A stretch of 64,000 bases of DNA, from NCBI RefSeq assembly GCF_000153025.1, contig NZ_CH672432.1, positions 353,127 through 417,126 on the forward strand, in the 5' to 3' direction. The notes under the pieces are model-generated. The model searched no databases. It was not told where the DNA came from and was given only the letters and a program-made list of their open reading frames with translations. A program made the translations under genes and the position numbers. This DNA is from Marinomonas sp. MED121 (lineage in GTDB: Bacteria > Pseudomonadota > Gammaproteobacteria > Pseudomonadales > Marinomonadaceae). Of this stretch, positions 46,053 to 55,415 are shown piece by piece. How positions within the stretch are numbered: the first letter of the stretch is position 1; every line of letters starts with the position of its first letter.

Positions 46053-46787
46053 ATGAGCGACTCTTTATTAGAAATTCTTTATCAAGATGATTACCTTGTC
46101 GTAATCAATAAGCCTTCAGGCTTACTGGTTCACAGGACACAACTTGCTAGCCAAGAAACGGATGCGGTTGTACAAAGGCTAAATGCGCAATTAAATAAAT
46201 GGGTATATCCTGTACATAGACTCGATAGAGGCACTTCAGGCGCGTTAGTTTTAGCCTTTGATGCCAATACAGCGAAGCTTTTAGCCGAGCAATTCAGTCA
46301 ATCTCAGGTAGAAAAGTATTATCTTTGTTTAGTGAGAGGTCATACTGAGTCAAGGGGTACGATAGATTACCCTTTAGCTAAGCTCAATGAGAACAAAGGT
46401 AAGTCTCGCTTTAAAATTGAAGGAACAGAGAAAGAGGCGGTGACACATTATAAAAAAATCGAGGGCTTTGTTCTTAATCAAGCAGTAAGTAAATATGATA
46501 CAACCCGCTGTTGTTTAGTTGAGGTCAAAACAGAACAAGGTCGAAAACATCAAATCCGAAGACACTTCAAACACATAAGGTTTCCTTTAATTGGCGACAC
46601 CCGCTATGGTTGTCGCCATCATAATAAGCTATTTAGACGTTTGGGATTAGAACAAAGGCTAATGCTGCACGCTAAAACGCTGGCCTTTAAGCATCCGGTG
46701 ACAGGGCATCAACTAGATTGTAAAGCAAGTTTACCTGATGGCTTTAAGCAGACGCTAGACTACCTTAAAAGTCACACTAGACCCTAA
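46053..46787 (+). CDS. truC: tRNA pseudouridine(65) synthase TruC
   Basis: A RluA-family pseudouridine synthase, 244 residues. The catalytic aspartate is Asp58 in HRLDRGTSG; KPSGLLVHR precedes it. EQGRKHQIRRHFKHI and GDTRYGCRHHN are specific to the TruC group, which modifies U65 of tRNA. No good ribosome site precedes the ATG; the start may rely on coupling to the dehydrogenase gene 12 bases upstream. Confidence 0.92.
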   Translation: MSDSLLEILYQDDYLVVINKPSGLLVHRTQLASQETDAVVQRLNAQLNKWVYPVHRLDRGTSGALVLAFDANTAKLLAEQFSQSQVEKYYLCLVRGHTESRGTIDYPLAKLNENKGKSRFKIEGTEKEAVTHYKKIEGFVLNQAVSKYDTTRCCLVEVKTEQGRKHQIRRHFKHIRFPLIGDTRYGCRHHNKLFRRLGLEQRLMLHAKTLAFKHPVTGHQLDCKASLPDGFKQTLDYLKSHTRP

Positions 46788-46840
46788 GGAGAACAGCAAT
46801 AAGCCCTCATATTTCAATGTGCTTAAGTTAAGGTTTCATA

Positions 46841-46866
46841 GACCTCATTCTAGAGGTCTTTCTCCC
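46841..46866 (+). terminator. Probable terminator after truC
   Basis: AGACCTC and GAGGTCT form a perfect 7-bp stem with a 6-base loop, followed by TTCTCCC. The T run is short, so efficiency is uncertain. It sits between convergent truC and the GNAT gene. Confidence 0.55.
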
Positions 46867-46895
46867 CTCATTTATTGATTCAACTAACGAAAAAT

Positions 46896-47399
46896 TTAGC
46901 TATCAATAGACCAAACATATTCAATCGCTTCCTTACTTACTCCGCGAATTAAAATGGGCTGACTAATTTCTTTGCTTAAATGAAATCCGGCGCTGATAAG
47001 CAATCTATTACTGGCCAGGTTAGATTTTAGGGTTGTTGCAAAAACCTGCTCAACACCTGAGGATGCCCAATAAGCAACAAGTCGCTTTAATATATAACTC
47101 GCAATCCCCTTCCCAACCCATTTACGATCAATACGATACATAACCTCAACATGCTTACGCTCATCATCTAAAAAATACAGATTAAAGCGGCCTATCAACA
47201 AACCAGAATGCGTGTAAATTAAATAATGCTTTTTTTGCTTTTGATGACTTATCTGATTTCGAATAAATTCTAAGCTCATTTTGTCTAAGTAGCTTTGTGG
47301 CAAATAATTCAGAAACCACTCTTTATTCTCTTGCTCAAAGGTTAAGATATTTTCAACATCACTGGGTATTGCCACGCGCGTATAAAAAAGAGACTTCAT
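46896..47399 (-). CDS. GNAT-family N-acetyltransferase
   Basis: A 167-residue acetyltransferase of the RimJ/RimL-like type. The acetyl-CoA loop is RKWVGKGIASYILK (Q/RxxGxG/A), followed by ATTLKSNLASNRLLISAGFH, typical of the C-terminal part. Substrate unknown. Convergent with truC. Confidence 0.85.
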   Translation of the reverse strand: MKSLFYTRVAIPSDVENILTFEQENKEWFLNYLPQSYLDKMSLEFIRNQISHQKQKKHYLIYTHSGLLIGRFNLYFLDDERKHVEVMYRIDRKWVGKGIASYILKRLVAYWASSGVEQVFATTLKSNLASNRLLISAGFHLSKEISQPILIRGVSKEAIEYVWSIDS

Positions 47400-47610
47400 A
47401 ATATGGACCGATTGTGATCATCTGGTTTTATAAACAGATTTTACGAAGGCCTCCTTGCCTTTTTTAATTCAATTGTAAACTTGTTGTCACTAAGTTTAGG
47501 CACTTTGTAAATACTTATCGAATTAAACCTAAAAATTTCGATGCAATTAACTAAAGTCCATAAAGACAATGTTACAATACTCCCGAAAATCAGGACCAGC
47601 AAAGGAAGTT

Positions 47611-47958
47611 ATGAAAAAACGTAATCTCGTTTACTCAACAGATAAAGCACAAATGTGCGAAAAATGTGAACAGCATGAAGATAACTGTATTTGTAAAGAT
47701 ATGAATGCTATTGTAGGCGACGGTAAAGTTAGAGTCATGTTAGATACAAAAGGCAGAAAGGGTAAAGGCGTCTCCGTCATTACTGGTTTAGCGGTCACCG
47801 AGAAAGAACTTAAAGCCATGGCAAAAGAGCTAAAAGCCTTATGTGGTACGGGTGGCGCAGTCAAAAACGCTTGTATAGAAATTCAAGGTGATCATAGAGA
47901 TAAATTGATTCAAGCCCTAGCCAAAAAAGGGATTCAAGCTAAAAAGTCTGGCGGTTAA
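47611..47958 (+). CDS. yciH: SUI1/eIF1-like translation factor YciH
   Basis: A 115-residue SUI1-domain protein that may monitor translation starts like eIF1. MCEKCEQHEDNCIC is an N-terminal zinc-like cysteine cluster; RKGKGVSVITGL and LCGTGGAVKNACIEIQGDHR are SUI1 signatures. The ATG at 47611 follows AAAGGAAG; the longer frame from 47569 lacks a ribosome site. Confidence 0.92.
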   Translation: MKKRNLVYSTDKAQMCEKCEQHEDNCICKDMNAIVGDGKVRVMLDTKGRKGKGVSVITGLAVTEKELKAMAKELKALCGTGGAVKNACIEIQGDHRDKLIQALAKKGIQAKKSGG

Positions 47959-48012
47959 GTGTTACTAAACCAAAGGATAAAGTTACTATAAATTACTAAA
48001 GTTTTTACGCCT

Positions 48013-48153
48013 AAAGTCGATACACTAGCCGTGTAATCAATAAGAACAAGTTATCTTCAATCAATCAGTTATATTGTTCTTTGTAAAAACCAACCGCTTA
48101 TGAACATAATTCATTTTTATATTCGATTTCATCAGGATGGAAAGTCGATACAC
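48013..48153. repeat. 13-bp direct repeat upstream of the GGDEF gene
   Basis: AAAGTCGATACAC occurs at 48013-48025 and again at 48141-48153, 128 bases apart, in the gene-free stretch 47959-48177. Two exact copies in a promoter region could be a regulator site; nothing else is recognised in the gap. Confidence 0.45.
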
Positions 48154-48177
48154 GTATACCCAAGAGGAAACGCTTAA

Positions 48178-49185
48178 ATGCATCAAGACAATCCAATACA
48201 AGCGTCACGTTTGCTGCGGAAAGCTGTACCCTTGATGGTTAAACTGAATATTCCTCCAACGCCATACAACTATGGTGTTTGGTACCATTATGTTTCCAAC
48301 CGCGATACTCAATTAAACACCCTTGTTGACCAAACAATTCGAAAACTGGGTGGCATACCACATTTTTTAGCAAAAGAATTTTTCCATGAATTTGTTGCAG
48401 ATGATGACAAGAAATTTGATGACGATAAAAAAACTCAAATTGAAAAAATCATTTCTACCGTTGGCACAAGCTCGCAAGAAATGGAAAAAAGCATCAAAGA
48501 CCTTAATCATGTTTTAAAAAACAGTCAAAAAGTTCTTAAATCCAGTAAAGGCGATAAACAACTTGAAAAAGTGGTGTCATATCTTGAAAAAGGCACAGAA
48601 AAAGCGAGCCAAGAATCTGAAAAGTTTTTAGCTAAACTTAACGAGGCTCAAGCTGAAATGGCCGAGTTAAAGAAAGCCTTAGAAGATGCTAAAAGTGATG
48701 TTGAACTCGACCCAGTGACAAAACTGCATAATCAAAAGGGGTTAGAACGTCATATCTTTTCATGGCTACCAGGTGCTGAAGATGATCTCTCACTTTTTCT
48801 ACTTGATATAGACCACCTAGATAAAATCAACAAGGATCACGGCAAACAAGTGGGTAATCAACTCATACGCTTTCTTGCCAATTTTTTAAAAGGCAAAAAA
48901 TTTGAGAACACCCTCATTGCCAGAGTCAATGGTGGCACCTTTGCTATTTTAATGAACGAGGCAACGCTTGGCTTTAGCAGTCAATTTGCAGAAAAACTGA
49001 GATCACACATCGAAGGACAAACCTTAAGGCATAAGGAAACGAAGAAAGTCCTTTGTCGCTTTACAGTTTCAATTGGTGTGGCGACGAGTCTTGGGGATGA
49101 AAGTGCGGACAGTCTTCTTGCAAGAGCCAAAAAACACCTTAAAGAAGCCAAGAAAATGGGCCGTAACAGCACGGTCTCACATTAA
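48178..49185 (+). CDS. Degenerate GGDEF-domain protein
   Basis: A 335-residue cytoplasmic protein. The N-terminal part (about 1-75) resembles the leader of Pseudomonas-type diguanylate cyclases (PPTPYNYGVWYHYVS), then a long coiled coil (about 85-180), then a GGDEF-fold domain beginning LDPVTKLHNQKGLERH. The active-site GGDEF is replaced: ARVNGGTFAILM aligns as NGGTF, so both catalytic acidic residues are lost. It is expected not to make c-di-GMP and may bind GTP or act as a scaffold. GAGG precedes the ATG. Confidence 0.85.
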   Translation: MHQDNPIQASRLLRKAVPLMVKLNIPPTPYNYGVWYHYVSNRDTQLNTLVDQTIRKLGGIPHFLAKEFFHEFVADDDKKFDDDKKTQIEKIISTVGTSSQEMEKSIKDLNHVLKNSQKVLKSSKGDKQLEKVVSYLEKGTEKASQESEKFLAKLNEAQAEMAELKKALEDAKSDVELDPVTKLHNQKGLERHIFSWLPGAEDDLSLFLLDIDHLDKINKDHGKQVGNQLIRFLANFLKGKKFENTLIARVNGGTFAILMNEATLGFSSQFAEKLRSHIEGQTLRHKETKKVLCRFTVSIGVATSLGDESADSLLARAKKHLKEAKKMGRNSTVSH

Positions 49186-49224
49186 CTTACGCCCAATTCG
49201 GATCAGGATCAGAAGGATTTTTAT

Positions 49225-49623
49225 ATGAGAGAATCTCATATCACTCAATTTGACGTTAGAGATTATGAGTGCGATTTACAAGGCATAGTCAACAACGCGG
49301 TTTATCAAAATTATATTGAGCACGCTCGCCATCAGTTTTTACTGGCTAACAATGTTGATTTTGCCAAACTAACCAAAGAAGGTATTCATTTAGTTGTTAT
49401 TCGTGCTGAGCTTGATTTTAAACGCTCTCTTAAAAGTGGTGATAGGTTTTATGTCACCACACGCATCTCTAGACAATCTCGCTTTAAATTTGATTTTTTC
49501 CAAGAAGTGTTTCGCGCCGATGATGATAGCCTGATGCTGAAAGCGAAAATAGTAGGCGCCTCTATCAGTGAGACTGGCAAGCCTATTATCTACAATGGTT
49601 TAGACCATGCGTTTGAAAGCTAA
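49225..49623 (+). CDS. Acyl-CoA thioesterase, 4HBT hotdog family
   Basis: A 132-residue hotdog-fold thioesterase. VRDYECDLQGIVNNAVYQNY near the N-terminus is the 4-hydroxybenzoyl-CoA thioesterase signature with the catalytic Asp in the DLQGIVN segment, and EHARHQFL follows. Likely hydrolyses acyl-CoA; exact substrate unknown. Starts 39 bases after the GGDEF-like gene. Confidence 0.87.
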   Translation: MRESHITQFDVRDYECDLQGIVNNAVYQNYIEHARHQFLLANNVDFAKLTKEGIHLVVIRAELDFKRSLKSGDRFYVTTRISRQSRFKFDFFQEVFRADDDSLMLKAKIVGASISETGKPIIYNGLDHAFES

Positions 49624-49999
49624 TTTTCATTTAAAGTGCGACTGAATCAGGTTTATTTTTTACTTTATGAGACAAACAAGCACTCATTTCATCAGTCGTT
49701 TTTTAGTAATAACCTAGGATTAATTTTTTATAAAAATACTAAAAGCGCCCTATTTCTTCTAATAAACACCCTATCCCTGTAAAAAAACTTTATAAAGCTT
49801 AATCAGTTGCGCCTATTAGGGTCTATATTTAAACCTAGTAATACTGCAACACTCTTTTACACATTCTTCTTGGTTCAGATCTTTACACGACTAGTGTTTC
49901 GGTATTAAAGTCACGGGGTAGAGAATTTGGCGATCCCAACACTCTACCCATGCTACCGACACAATCGTTAGTCATACAATAAAAACAAGAAGGTCAACT
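49624..49999 (+). promoter_or_regulatory. Gene-free leader of the branched-chain dehydrogenase operon, with dyad
   Basis: This 376-base gap has no gene. Near its end GGGTAGAG (49916-49923) and CTCTACCC (49942-49949) form a perfect 8-bp inverted repeat, and TTGG/CCAA pair inside it (49927-49930, 49936-49939). It ends 50 bases before the first ATG. It could be an operator or an mRNA hairpin. The rest is AT-rich without a clear sigma-70 promoter. Confidence 0.5.
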
Positions 50000-51190
50000 A
50001 TGAGTGATAATCGCAAAACGGATGCGCAGATCGTGCATTGCCCTGAATTTTCTGATAACTCATCTTTGAATATACCAACCCTACGTATACTTCAAGATGA
50101 TGGTACCCTCTACCCAGATGCACAAATGCCCGAAATTGATCAGACATTAGCGCTAAAAATCTACGATACCTTTCTATTTGTTCGTGCTCTAGACGAACGC
50201 ATGTTGGCTTCTCAACGCCAAGGTCGCATCAGCTTTTACATGACTGAAACAGGTGAAGAAGCGGCTGATATTGGCAGCGCTGCCGCCTTACATGATGAAG
50301 ACATGATCATGGCCCAATATCGCGAACAAGGCGCTCTCGCCTTTCGTGGCTTTGAGCCAGATGAATTCATGAACCAAATTTTCTCCAATGAAAAGGACTA
50401 TGGCAAAGGACGCCAAATGCCCATTCATTATGGCTCTAACAAGTTACACTATATGACAGTGTCATCACCTTTAGCGACGCAACTGCCACAAGCGACAGGC
50501 TATGCTTATGCTCTAAAAGCACAGAACAAAGCCAATTGTGTCATTTGTTATTTTGGTGATGGTGCCGCCTCCGAGGGTGATTTTCACGCCGCGTTAAATA
50601 TGGCTGGCGTACTTAAAACCCCATCTATCTTCTTTTGCCGAAATAACGGCTATGCTATTTCGACACCTGCCCACGAGCAATTTGCAGGGGATGGTATTGC
50701 ACCTCGTGGTGTAGCCTTAGGCCTTAAAACAATTCGAGTAGATGGTAATGATGTTCTTGCGGTTTTAAAAGCGACCCAAGAAGCGCGTAAGCTTGCCGTT
50801 GAGCAAAACCAGCCAGTACTGATTGAAGCCATGACCTATCGTTTGGGTGCACATTCTAGTTCCGATGATCCAAGTGGTTACCGCAATAAGTCAGAAGAAG
50901 ATACTTGGCGTGCTAAATGCCCAGTTCTGCGTTTCAAACAATGGCTAATCAAACAAGCATGGTGGGATGAAGAGCAAGAAGCGGCTCGTCAAGAGGTCCA
51001 TCGTACGAGTGTGGTTAAGGCGATGAAAAAAGGCGAAAAGGTCCCAGCACCGGCTCTCGACGAATTATTCAATGATGTATACGACACGCTTCCTTGGCAT
51101 TTAGAAGAACAGCATAAGGAACTTGAGCAACATATCCGTAAATATCCGGATGCGTATAAAACCACATCTTGGAGATTTAACGATGAGTAA
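50000..51190 (+). CDS. bkdA1: Branched-chain 2-oxoacid dehydrogenase E1 subunit alpha
   Basis: The thiamine-diphosphate-dependent decarboxylase subunit, 396 residues. The TPP motif [15 protein letters not shown] starts at 186 and closes with CRNNGYAI at 213-220. The loop [16 protein letters not shown] (about 279-294) matches the region that is phosphorylated in mammalian E1alpha. Oxidises the 2-oxo acids of valine, leucine and isoleucine with E1beta and E2. First gene of the operon; overlaps E1beta by 8 bases. Confidence 0.93.
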   Translation: MSDNRKTDAQIVHCPEFSDNSSLNIPTLRILQDDGTLYPDAQMPEIDQTLALKIYDTFLFVRALDERMLASQRQGRISFYMTETGEEAADIGSAAALHDEDMIMAQYREQGALAFRGFEPDEFMNQIFSNEKDYGKGRQMPIHYGSNKLHYMTVSSPLATQLPQATGYAYALKAQNKANCVICYFGDGAASEGDFHAALNMAGVLKTPSIFFCRNNGYAISTPAHEQFAGDGIAPRGVALGLKTIRVDGNDVLAVLKATQEARKLAVEQNQPVLIEAMTYRLGAHSSSDDPSGYRNKSEEDTWRAKCPVLRFKQWLIKQAWWDEEQEAARQEVHRTSVVKAMKKGEKVPAPALDELFNDVYDTLPWHLEEQHKELEQHIRKYPDAYKTTSWRFNDE

Positions 51191-52160
51191 TATGAACCTG
51201 TTACAAGCCATTAATAATGCACTTGATACCGCCATGACAGCGGACGACAAAGCCCTATGTTTTGGCGAAGACGTTGGCCACTTTGGTGGTGTTTTTCGAG
51301 CCACCAGCCAATTGCAAGAAAAACACGGGAAATCTCGCTGCTTCAACACCCCTCTCACAGAGCAAGGCATCATAGGCTTTGCCAATGGCGTTGCGTCTCA
51401 AGGCATGACAGCAATCGCTGAAATTCAATTTGCAGACTATATCTTCCCTGCCTTTGACCAGATCGTGAATGAAGCCGCAAAATTTAGATACCGCTCAGGT
51501 AATGAGTTTAATGTTGGCAGTCTTACCATAAGAACACCTTATGGCGGTGGCATTCATGGCGGCCTCTATCACTCACAATCTCCAGAGGCTTACTTCACCC
51601 ACACACCGGGCCTAAAAGTCGTGGTACCTCGAAACCCAGAACAAGCGAAAGGCTTATTACTTGCGTCAATAAGAGATAAAAATCCGGTTATTTTCTTTGA
51701 GCCTAAAAAGCTTTATCGCGCTTCAACGGGTGAAGTGCCAGATCATGACTATGAAATTCCATTAGGCAAAGGAGAGATTGTTAAACAAGGAAGCGATGTC
51801 ACCTTGCTTGCTTGGGGAGCACAAGTGGAAACAATAGAAAAAGCCGCCGAAATGGCAGAGAAAGAAGGCATTTCTTGCGAAATAATTGATCTGAGAAGTT
51901 TGCTCCCTTGGGACAGAGAGTTAGTTGCTCAATCTGTGACTAAAACAGGCAGGCTTATTATCAACCATGAGGCCCCTAAAACAAGTGGTTTTGGTGCTGA
52001 AATTGCCGCTGCAATACAAGAGGAATGTTTCCTTTATCTAGAAAGCCCCATTGTAAGAGTGACAGGGCTAGATACCCCCTTCCCACTGGCGCTAGAAAAA
52101 GAATACATGCCAGATCACCTTAAAACCTACGAAGCGATCAAAAGCAGCGTTAACTTCTAA
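51183..52160 (+). CDS. bkdA2: Branched-chain 2-oxoacid dehydrogenase E1 subunit beta
   Basis: The partner E1 subunit, 325 residues. It starts at ATG 51183 ([18 protein letters not shown]) with GGAG upstream, overlapping the E1alpha stop by 8 bases (ATGAGTAA). Signatures are [30 protein letters not shown] and [18 protein letters not shown]. The subunits form an alpha2beta2 E1. Confidence 0.95.
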   Translation: MSNMNLLQAINNALDTAMTADDKALCFGEDVGHFGGVFRATSQLQEKHGKSRCFNTPLTEQGIIGFANGVASQGMTAIAEIQFADYIFPAFDQIVNEAAKFRYRSGNEFNVGSLTIRTPYGGGIHGGLYHSQSPEAYFTHTPGLKVVVPRNPEQAKGLLLASIRDKNPVIFFEPKKLYRASTGEVPDHDYEIPLGKGEIVKQGSDVTLLAWGAQVETIEKAAEMAEKEGISCEIIDLRSLLPWDRELVAQSVTKTGRLIINHEAPKTSGFGAEIAAAIQEECFLYLESPIVRVTGLDTPFPLALEKEYMPDHLKTYEAIKSSVNF

Positions 52161-52181
52161 CACTATTATCAGGAGAACCTT

Positions 52182-53432
52182 ATGAAAATTGATTTTATTC
52201 TACCGGATATCGGTGAAGGCATTGTTGAGTGTGAGCTTGTTGATTGGCACGTCAGTGAGGGTATGGCGGTAACTGAAGACCAATCTGTTGCAGATGTGAT
52301 GACGGATAAAGCCCTTGTTGAAATTACCTCAATGCATACCGGCACGATTAGTAAACTTTATTATAAAAAGGGTGAGATTGCTAAAGTGCATCATCCCCTT
52401 TTTGAAATTGAAGTTGCAGATGAAAACCAAGCGATACAGGACGTCACCCAAAACCAGGAAGAGAATAAGCTTGTAGCAAACTCTGATATGAGCATTACAC
52501 CTGAAAACTTAACTACTGAAGCCCCTAGCATCAGTGCTTTAGCACCAGGTAAAGCCATCGCTAGCCCAGCGGTAAGGCGTCTTGCAAGAGAGAATAATGT
52601 CGAGCTAAGCCAAGTAAAAGGCTCTGGTAAGAATGGTCGCGTAATGAAACAAGACCTTGATAACTTTGCTCAAAATATCGCATCCGAGAACCATCAACAA
52701 ACGCTTTCTATTGTCCCTGATAAACGTACTGATAAAGTAGAAGCTATAAAAGGGGTTCGTGCAGTAATGGCAAAACAAATGATGGAATCGGTCTCAAGCA
52801 TTCCACATTTTACTTATGCAGAAGAAATTGATGTCACCAAGCTTGACGCCCTTCGCCAAGAACTAAAAACGAGTTTTGCAGACCAAGGAGCAAAACTCAG
52901 TATGATGCCATTTTTAATGAAAGCTTTGGCTTTAACCATTCCTCATTTCCCTGAGCTTAATAGTCGGGTGAATCATGATTGTACTGAAATCACTTATTTA
53001 AGTGACATTAACATTGGTATGGCAGCAGATACGCCATTAGGTTTGCTTGTCCCTAATGTTAAAAATGTACAATCTCTCTCACTATTTGAAGTTTGCCAAG
53101 AAGTGAACCGTTTAGCTGATATGGCACGCCAGGGTAAGCTTAAAAACCATGAAATGAAAGAAGGGACGATCACTATTTCTAATATTGGCGTCATTGGCGG
53201 CACGGTTGCTACACCCATTATTAGCAAACCTGAAGTCGCTATCGTGGCGCTAGGAAGAGTACAAACCCTACCTAGGTTTGATGATAAAGGAAATGTTGAA
53301 GCGCGTAAGGTGATGCAAATTAGTTGGTCAGGAGACCATAGGGTGATTGATGGAGCAACCATGGCGCGCTTCTGCAATCACTGGAAGGCCTATTTAGAAA
53401 ACCCTGTAACCATGCTTTCTCACCTGAGATAG
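52182..53432 (+). CDS. bkdB: Dihydrolipoamide acyltransferase (E2) of the branched-chain complex
   Basis: The E2 core enzyme, 416 residues: a lipoyl domain with the lipoylated lysine in MTDKALVEI (Lys43), an E1/E3-binding domain (ASPAVRRLARENNVEL, about 127-160) and a catalytic domain with SWSGDHRVIDG (His386, Asp390). It transfers branched acyl groups to CoA. A dedicated E3 (lpd) is not in this operon, so it must be shared with other complexes encoded elsewhere. Confidence 0.94.
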   Translation: MKIDFILPDIGEGIVECELVDWHVSEGMAVTEDQSVADVMTDKALVEITSMHTGTISKLYYKKGEIAKVHHPLFEIEVADENQAIQDVTQNQEENKLVANSDMSITPENLTTEAPSISALAPGKAIASPAVRRLARENNVELSQVKGSGKNGRVMKQDLDNFAQNIASENHQQTLSIVPDKRTDKVEAIKGVRAVMAKQMMESVSSIPHFTYAEEIDVTKLDALRQELKTSFADQGAKLSMMPFLMKALALTIPHFPELNSRVNHDCTEITYLSDINIGMAADTPLGLLVPNVKNVQSLSLFEVCQEVNRLADMARQGKLKNHEMKEGTITISNIGVIGGTVATPIISKPEVAIVALGRVQTLPRFDDKGNVEARKVMQISWSGDHRVIDGATMARFCNHWKAYLENPVTMLSHLR

Positions 53433-53459
53433 CACACGATAGGATACAAAAGCGACGCC

Positions 53460-55292
53460 ATGACGCGCCCTTTATTACAGCAATTTTATATTAACGAAGA
53501 ACAATCTATTTATTTAATGAGCCATGAAGACGCTCAGAAAATAAAAGATTGGGTTCAATTATGTATTGATCAGCTCACCTTGTTGGGCTTCTCTGGTATC
53601 GAATTTATAGGTAAAGGGGCGTATGGCTTTGTCTTTGGCGCACAAGCTGATGACAAAACAGATTACGTATTTAAGTTTTCACGCATTAACCTCCCCCAGC
53701 ATGTCCAAGATAGATTAGAGGATGAAGCTTGGATGCAATCCCAAGTCATTCACCCCTTGATTCCTGCAGTCAGCGAATACACAAAAATTTCACGCCAATC
53801 GGTGCTCATGATGGAAAGAGCCACAGGCATGGATCTTGAAGCCTACTCGGTAAAATACGGTCGTCTTTCCCCTAGACTCATTATTAAAATCGCGGCTCAG
53901 TTAATTGATATTTTAAAATCCCTACGATCAGCCAAACAAGAAGATCTAGAAGCGCCCATTGTCCATGGGGATATCAAGCCTTCTAATATAGTGTTTGATG
54001 ATGAAAACGAAGAGATTAAATTAATTGATTGGGGCTCCAGTGTATTTGCCCAATTAGACGTTGATGGTCAAGCAGTTGGACATCAACAATTCAGCTTTTT
54101 AAGTGAGGACTTACAGCAAACTAATGCCAAACTCGGAGATGTCTATTTTATAGGTGAAGAGCAATTAAACGGCGGTTTAAGCTCTCCTAGATTTGACGAA
54201 CAAGGGGCGGCTGGTACCTTATACGCCCTCGCCTCCGGTCAAAGTTGTCGTTATGGCTATGATGCCATTCCAGTGACTTCGTTAGGCTTGCCTAAAGAGT
54301 TCGCCATTTGCTTACAGACGCTTTTATCAGGCGACCTTAAACAAAGACAAACCGCAGGTGATTATTTATTTAAGCAAATAGATAACATGAAGCGCCTAGT
54401 CATGCCCGAGTTACCTTGTGAAGAAGAAAAACCTTTGATCCCTATTTGGAGTTTTAATGAAGCTACCGATATGGAGACCGTGGTATATAGCTCGCGCAAA
54501 AGCTTTTTAAAAGAAGGTAACCTAGATCATTATCTCTTGGCAGAAGTCGATGACGTTGAACTTGAAAAGTATTACAAGAACTTTATGCATGGTATGGGTC
54601 ACACGGAACGCGCTTTTCTTGGGGCAATCAGTCGTTTAGGCAAATACCCTGTTGTTGGCGGCTTAGCCATTCGCTGGGATGAAAAGCACCTTTATATCGA
54701 TTCAAGTTTACACCTTAAAGATGAGTCATTACGTCAGCCATTTATTACCGCCGTCAATAACATTGTGGCACTGGCTCAAACCATACACAGAGATGGTGTT
54801 TTTAAATGCTGTATGTTTAATGCAAAGAACACACAACATATTAATCGTGACAGCGAAGCGCAGCCTTTTCGCCCTGACAAACAGATGAAGATACCCTTTG
54901 ATGTGACACACACCCCTCTTAAGGAAGATCAAAGCCGTAACCACTCTTACTTTGAAGATGGACAAGACCCAGATGAATTACTTAATCTACCAGAGTCTAT
55001 CATGCGTGAAATTGCCTTCTTAAATACCATAAGACATACAGGTCTGATTATTTTTGAAGCCTTACCCACACACTTAAAAGTGCACAGTTACTATGTGCTA
55101 TTGGAACCCGAGCAAGAAGCCGCTTTTGCGAATGCCTTAGATAGAATTGTTAAAGCTATTCCAGAAATCAGTGGTCTTGGTGTATCCGGTTTTATGAAGA
55201 TGCCTTACAAGAACACACGTGAATTTAGCTTAAATGAGTGCGCTGAAGAAAAGTTTTACCCCAAAAACCCAAAGCAGTATTTACCCTCCTAA
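53460..55292 (+). CDS. Serine/threonine protein kinase-like protein with unknown C-terminal domain
   Basis: A 610-residue cytoplasmic protein. Residues about 45-310 are a eukaryotic-type kinase: glycine loop GKGAYGFV (51-58), Lys72 in VFKF, catalytic loop HGDIKPSN (169-176), metal site LIDWGSS with DWG instead of DFG (Asp190). Residues 330-610 match no family I recognise; no membrane helix is seen. It lies 27 bases after E2 on the same strand and may be co-transcribed with the bkd genes. It is also convergent to the FGE/FtsX gene cluster. The ATG lacks a good ribosome site. Confidence 0.8.
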   Translation: MTRPLLQQFYINEEQSIYLMSHEDAQKIKDWVQLCIDQLTLLGFSGIEFIGKGAYGFVFGAQADDKTDYVFKFSRINLPQHVQDRLEDEAWMQSQVIHPLIPAVSEYTKISRQSVLMMERATGMDLEAYSVKYGRLSPRLIIKIAAQLIDILKSLRSAKQEDLEAPIVHGDIKPSNIVFDDENEEIKLIDWGSSVFAQLDVDGQAVGHQQFSFLSEDLQQTNAKLGDVYFIGEEQLNGGLSSPRFDEQGAAGTLYALASGQSCRYGYDAIPVTSLGLPKEFAICLQTLLSGDLKQRQTAGDYLFKQIDNMKRLVMPELPCEEEKPLIPIWSFNEATDMETVVYSSRKSFLKEGNLDHYLLAEVDDVELEKYYKNFMHGMGHTERAFLGAISRLGKYPVVGGLAIRWDEKHLYIDSSLHLKDESLRQPFITAVNNIVALAQTIHRDGVFKCCMFNAKNTQHINRDSEAQPFRPDKQMKIPFDVTHTPLKEDQSRNHSYFEDGQDPDELLNLPESIMREIAFLNTIRHTGLIIFEALPTHLKVHSYYVLLEPEQEAAFANALDRIVKAIPEISGLGVSGFMKMPYKNTREFSLNECAEEKFYPKNPKQYLPS

Positions 55293-55344
55293 CCCCCTTA
55301 TTCAGCAATCCATCAGACTTCAAAAACCGCTAACCAATACTCAT

Positions 55345-55364
55345 TTGATCAGTGTAATGATCAA
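55345..55364. terminator. Inverted repeat between convergent kinase and permease genes
   Basis: TTGATCA and TGATCAA form a perfect 7-bp stem with a 6-base loop, centred in the 123-base gap between two convergent genes. There is no T run, so it may be a weak terminator or just a protein-binding dyad. Nothing else is seen in the gap. Confidence 0.35.
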
Positions 55365-55415
55365 CACATTGCGGACACTATTTAAAGCCGATTTTCAAAT
55401 AGGATTAATAAGCTG

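Noticed and set aside
47440..47470. AAGGC/GCCTT hairpin with T run on the plus strand
   Set aside because: The stem is only 5 bp and no plus-strand gene ends nearby.
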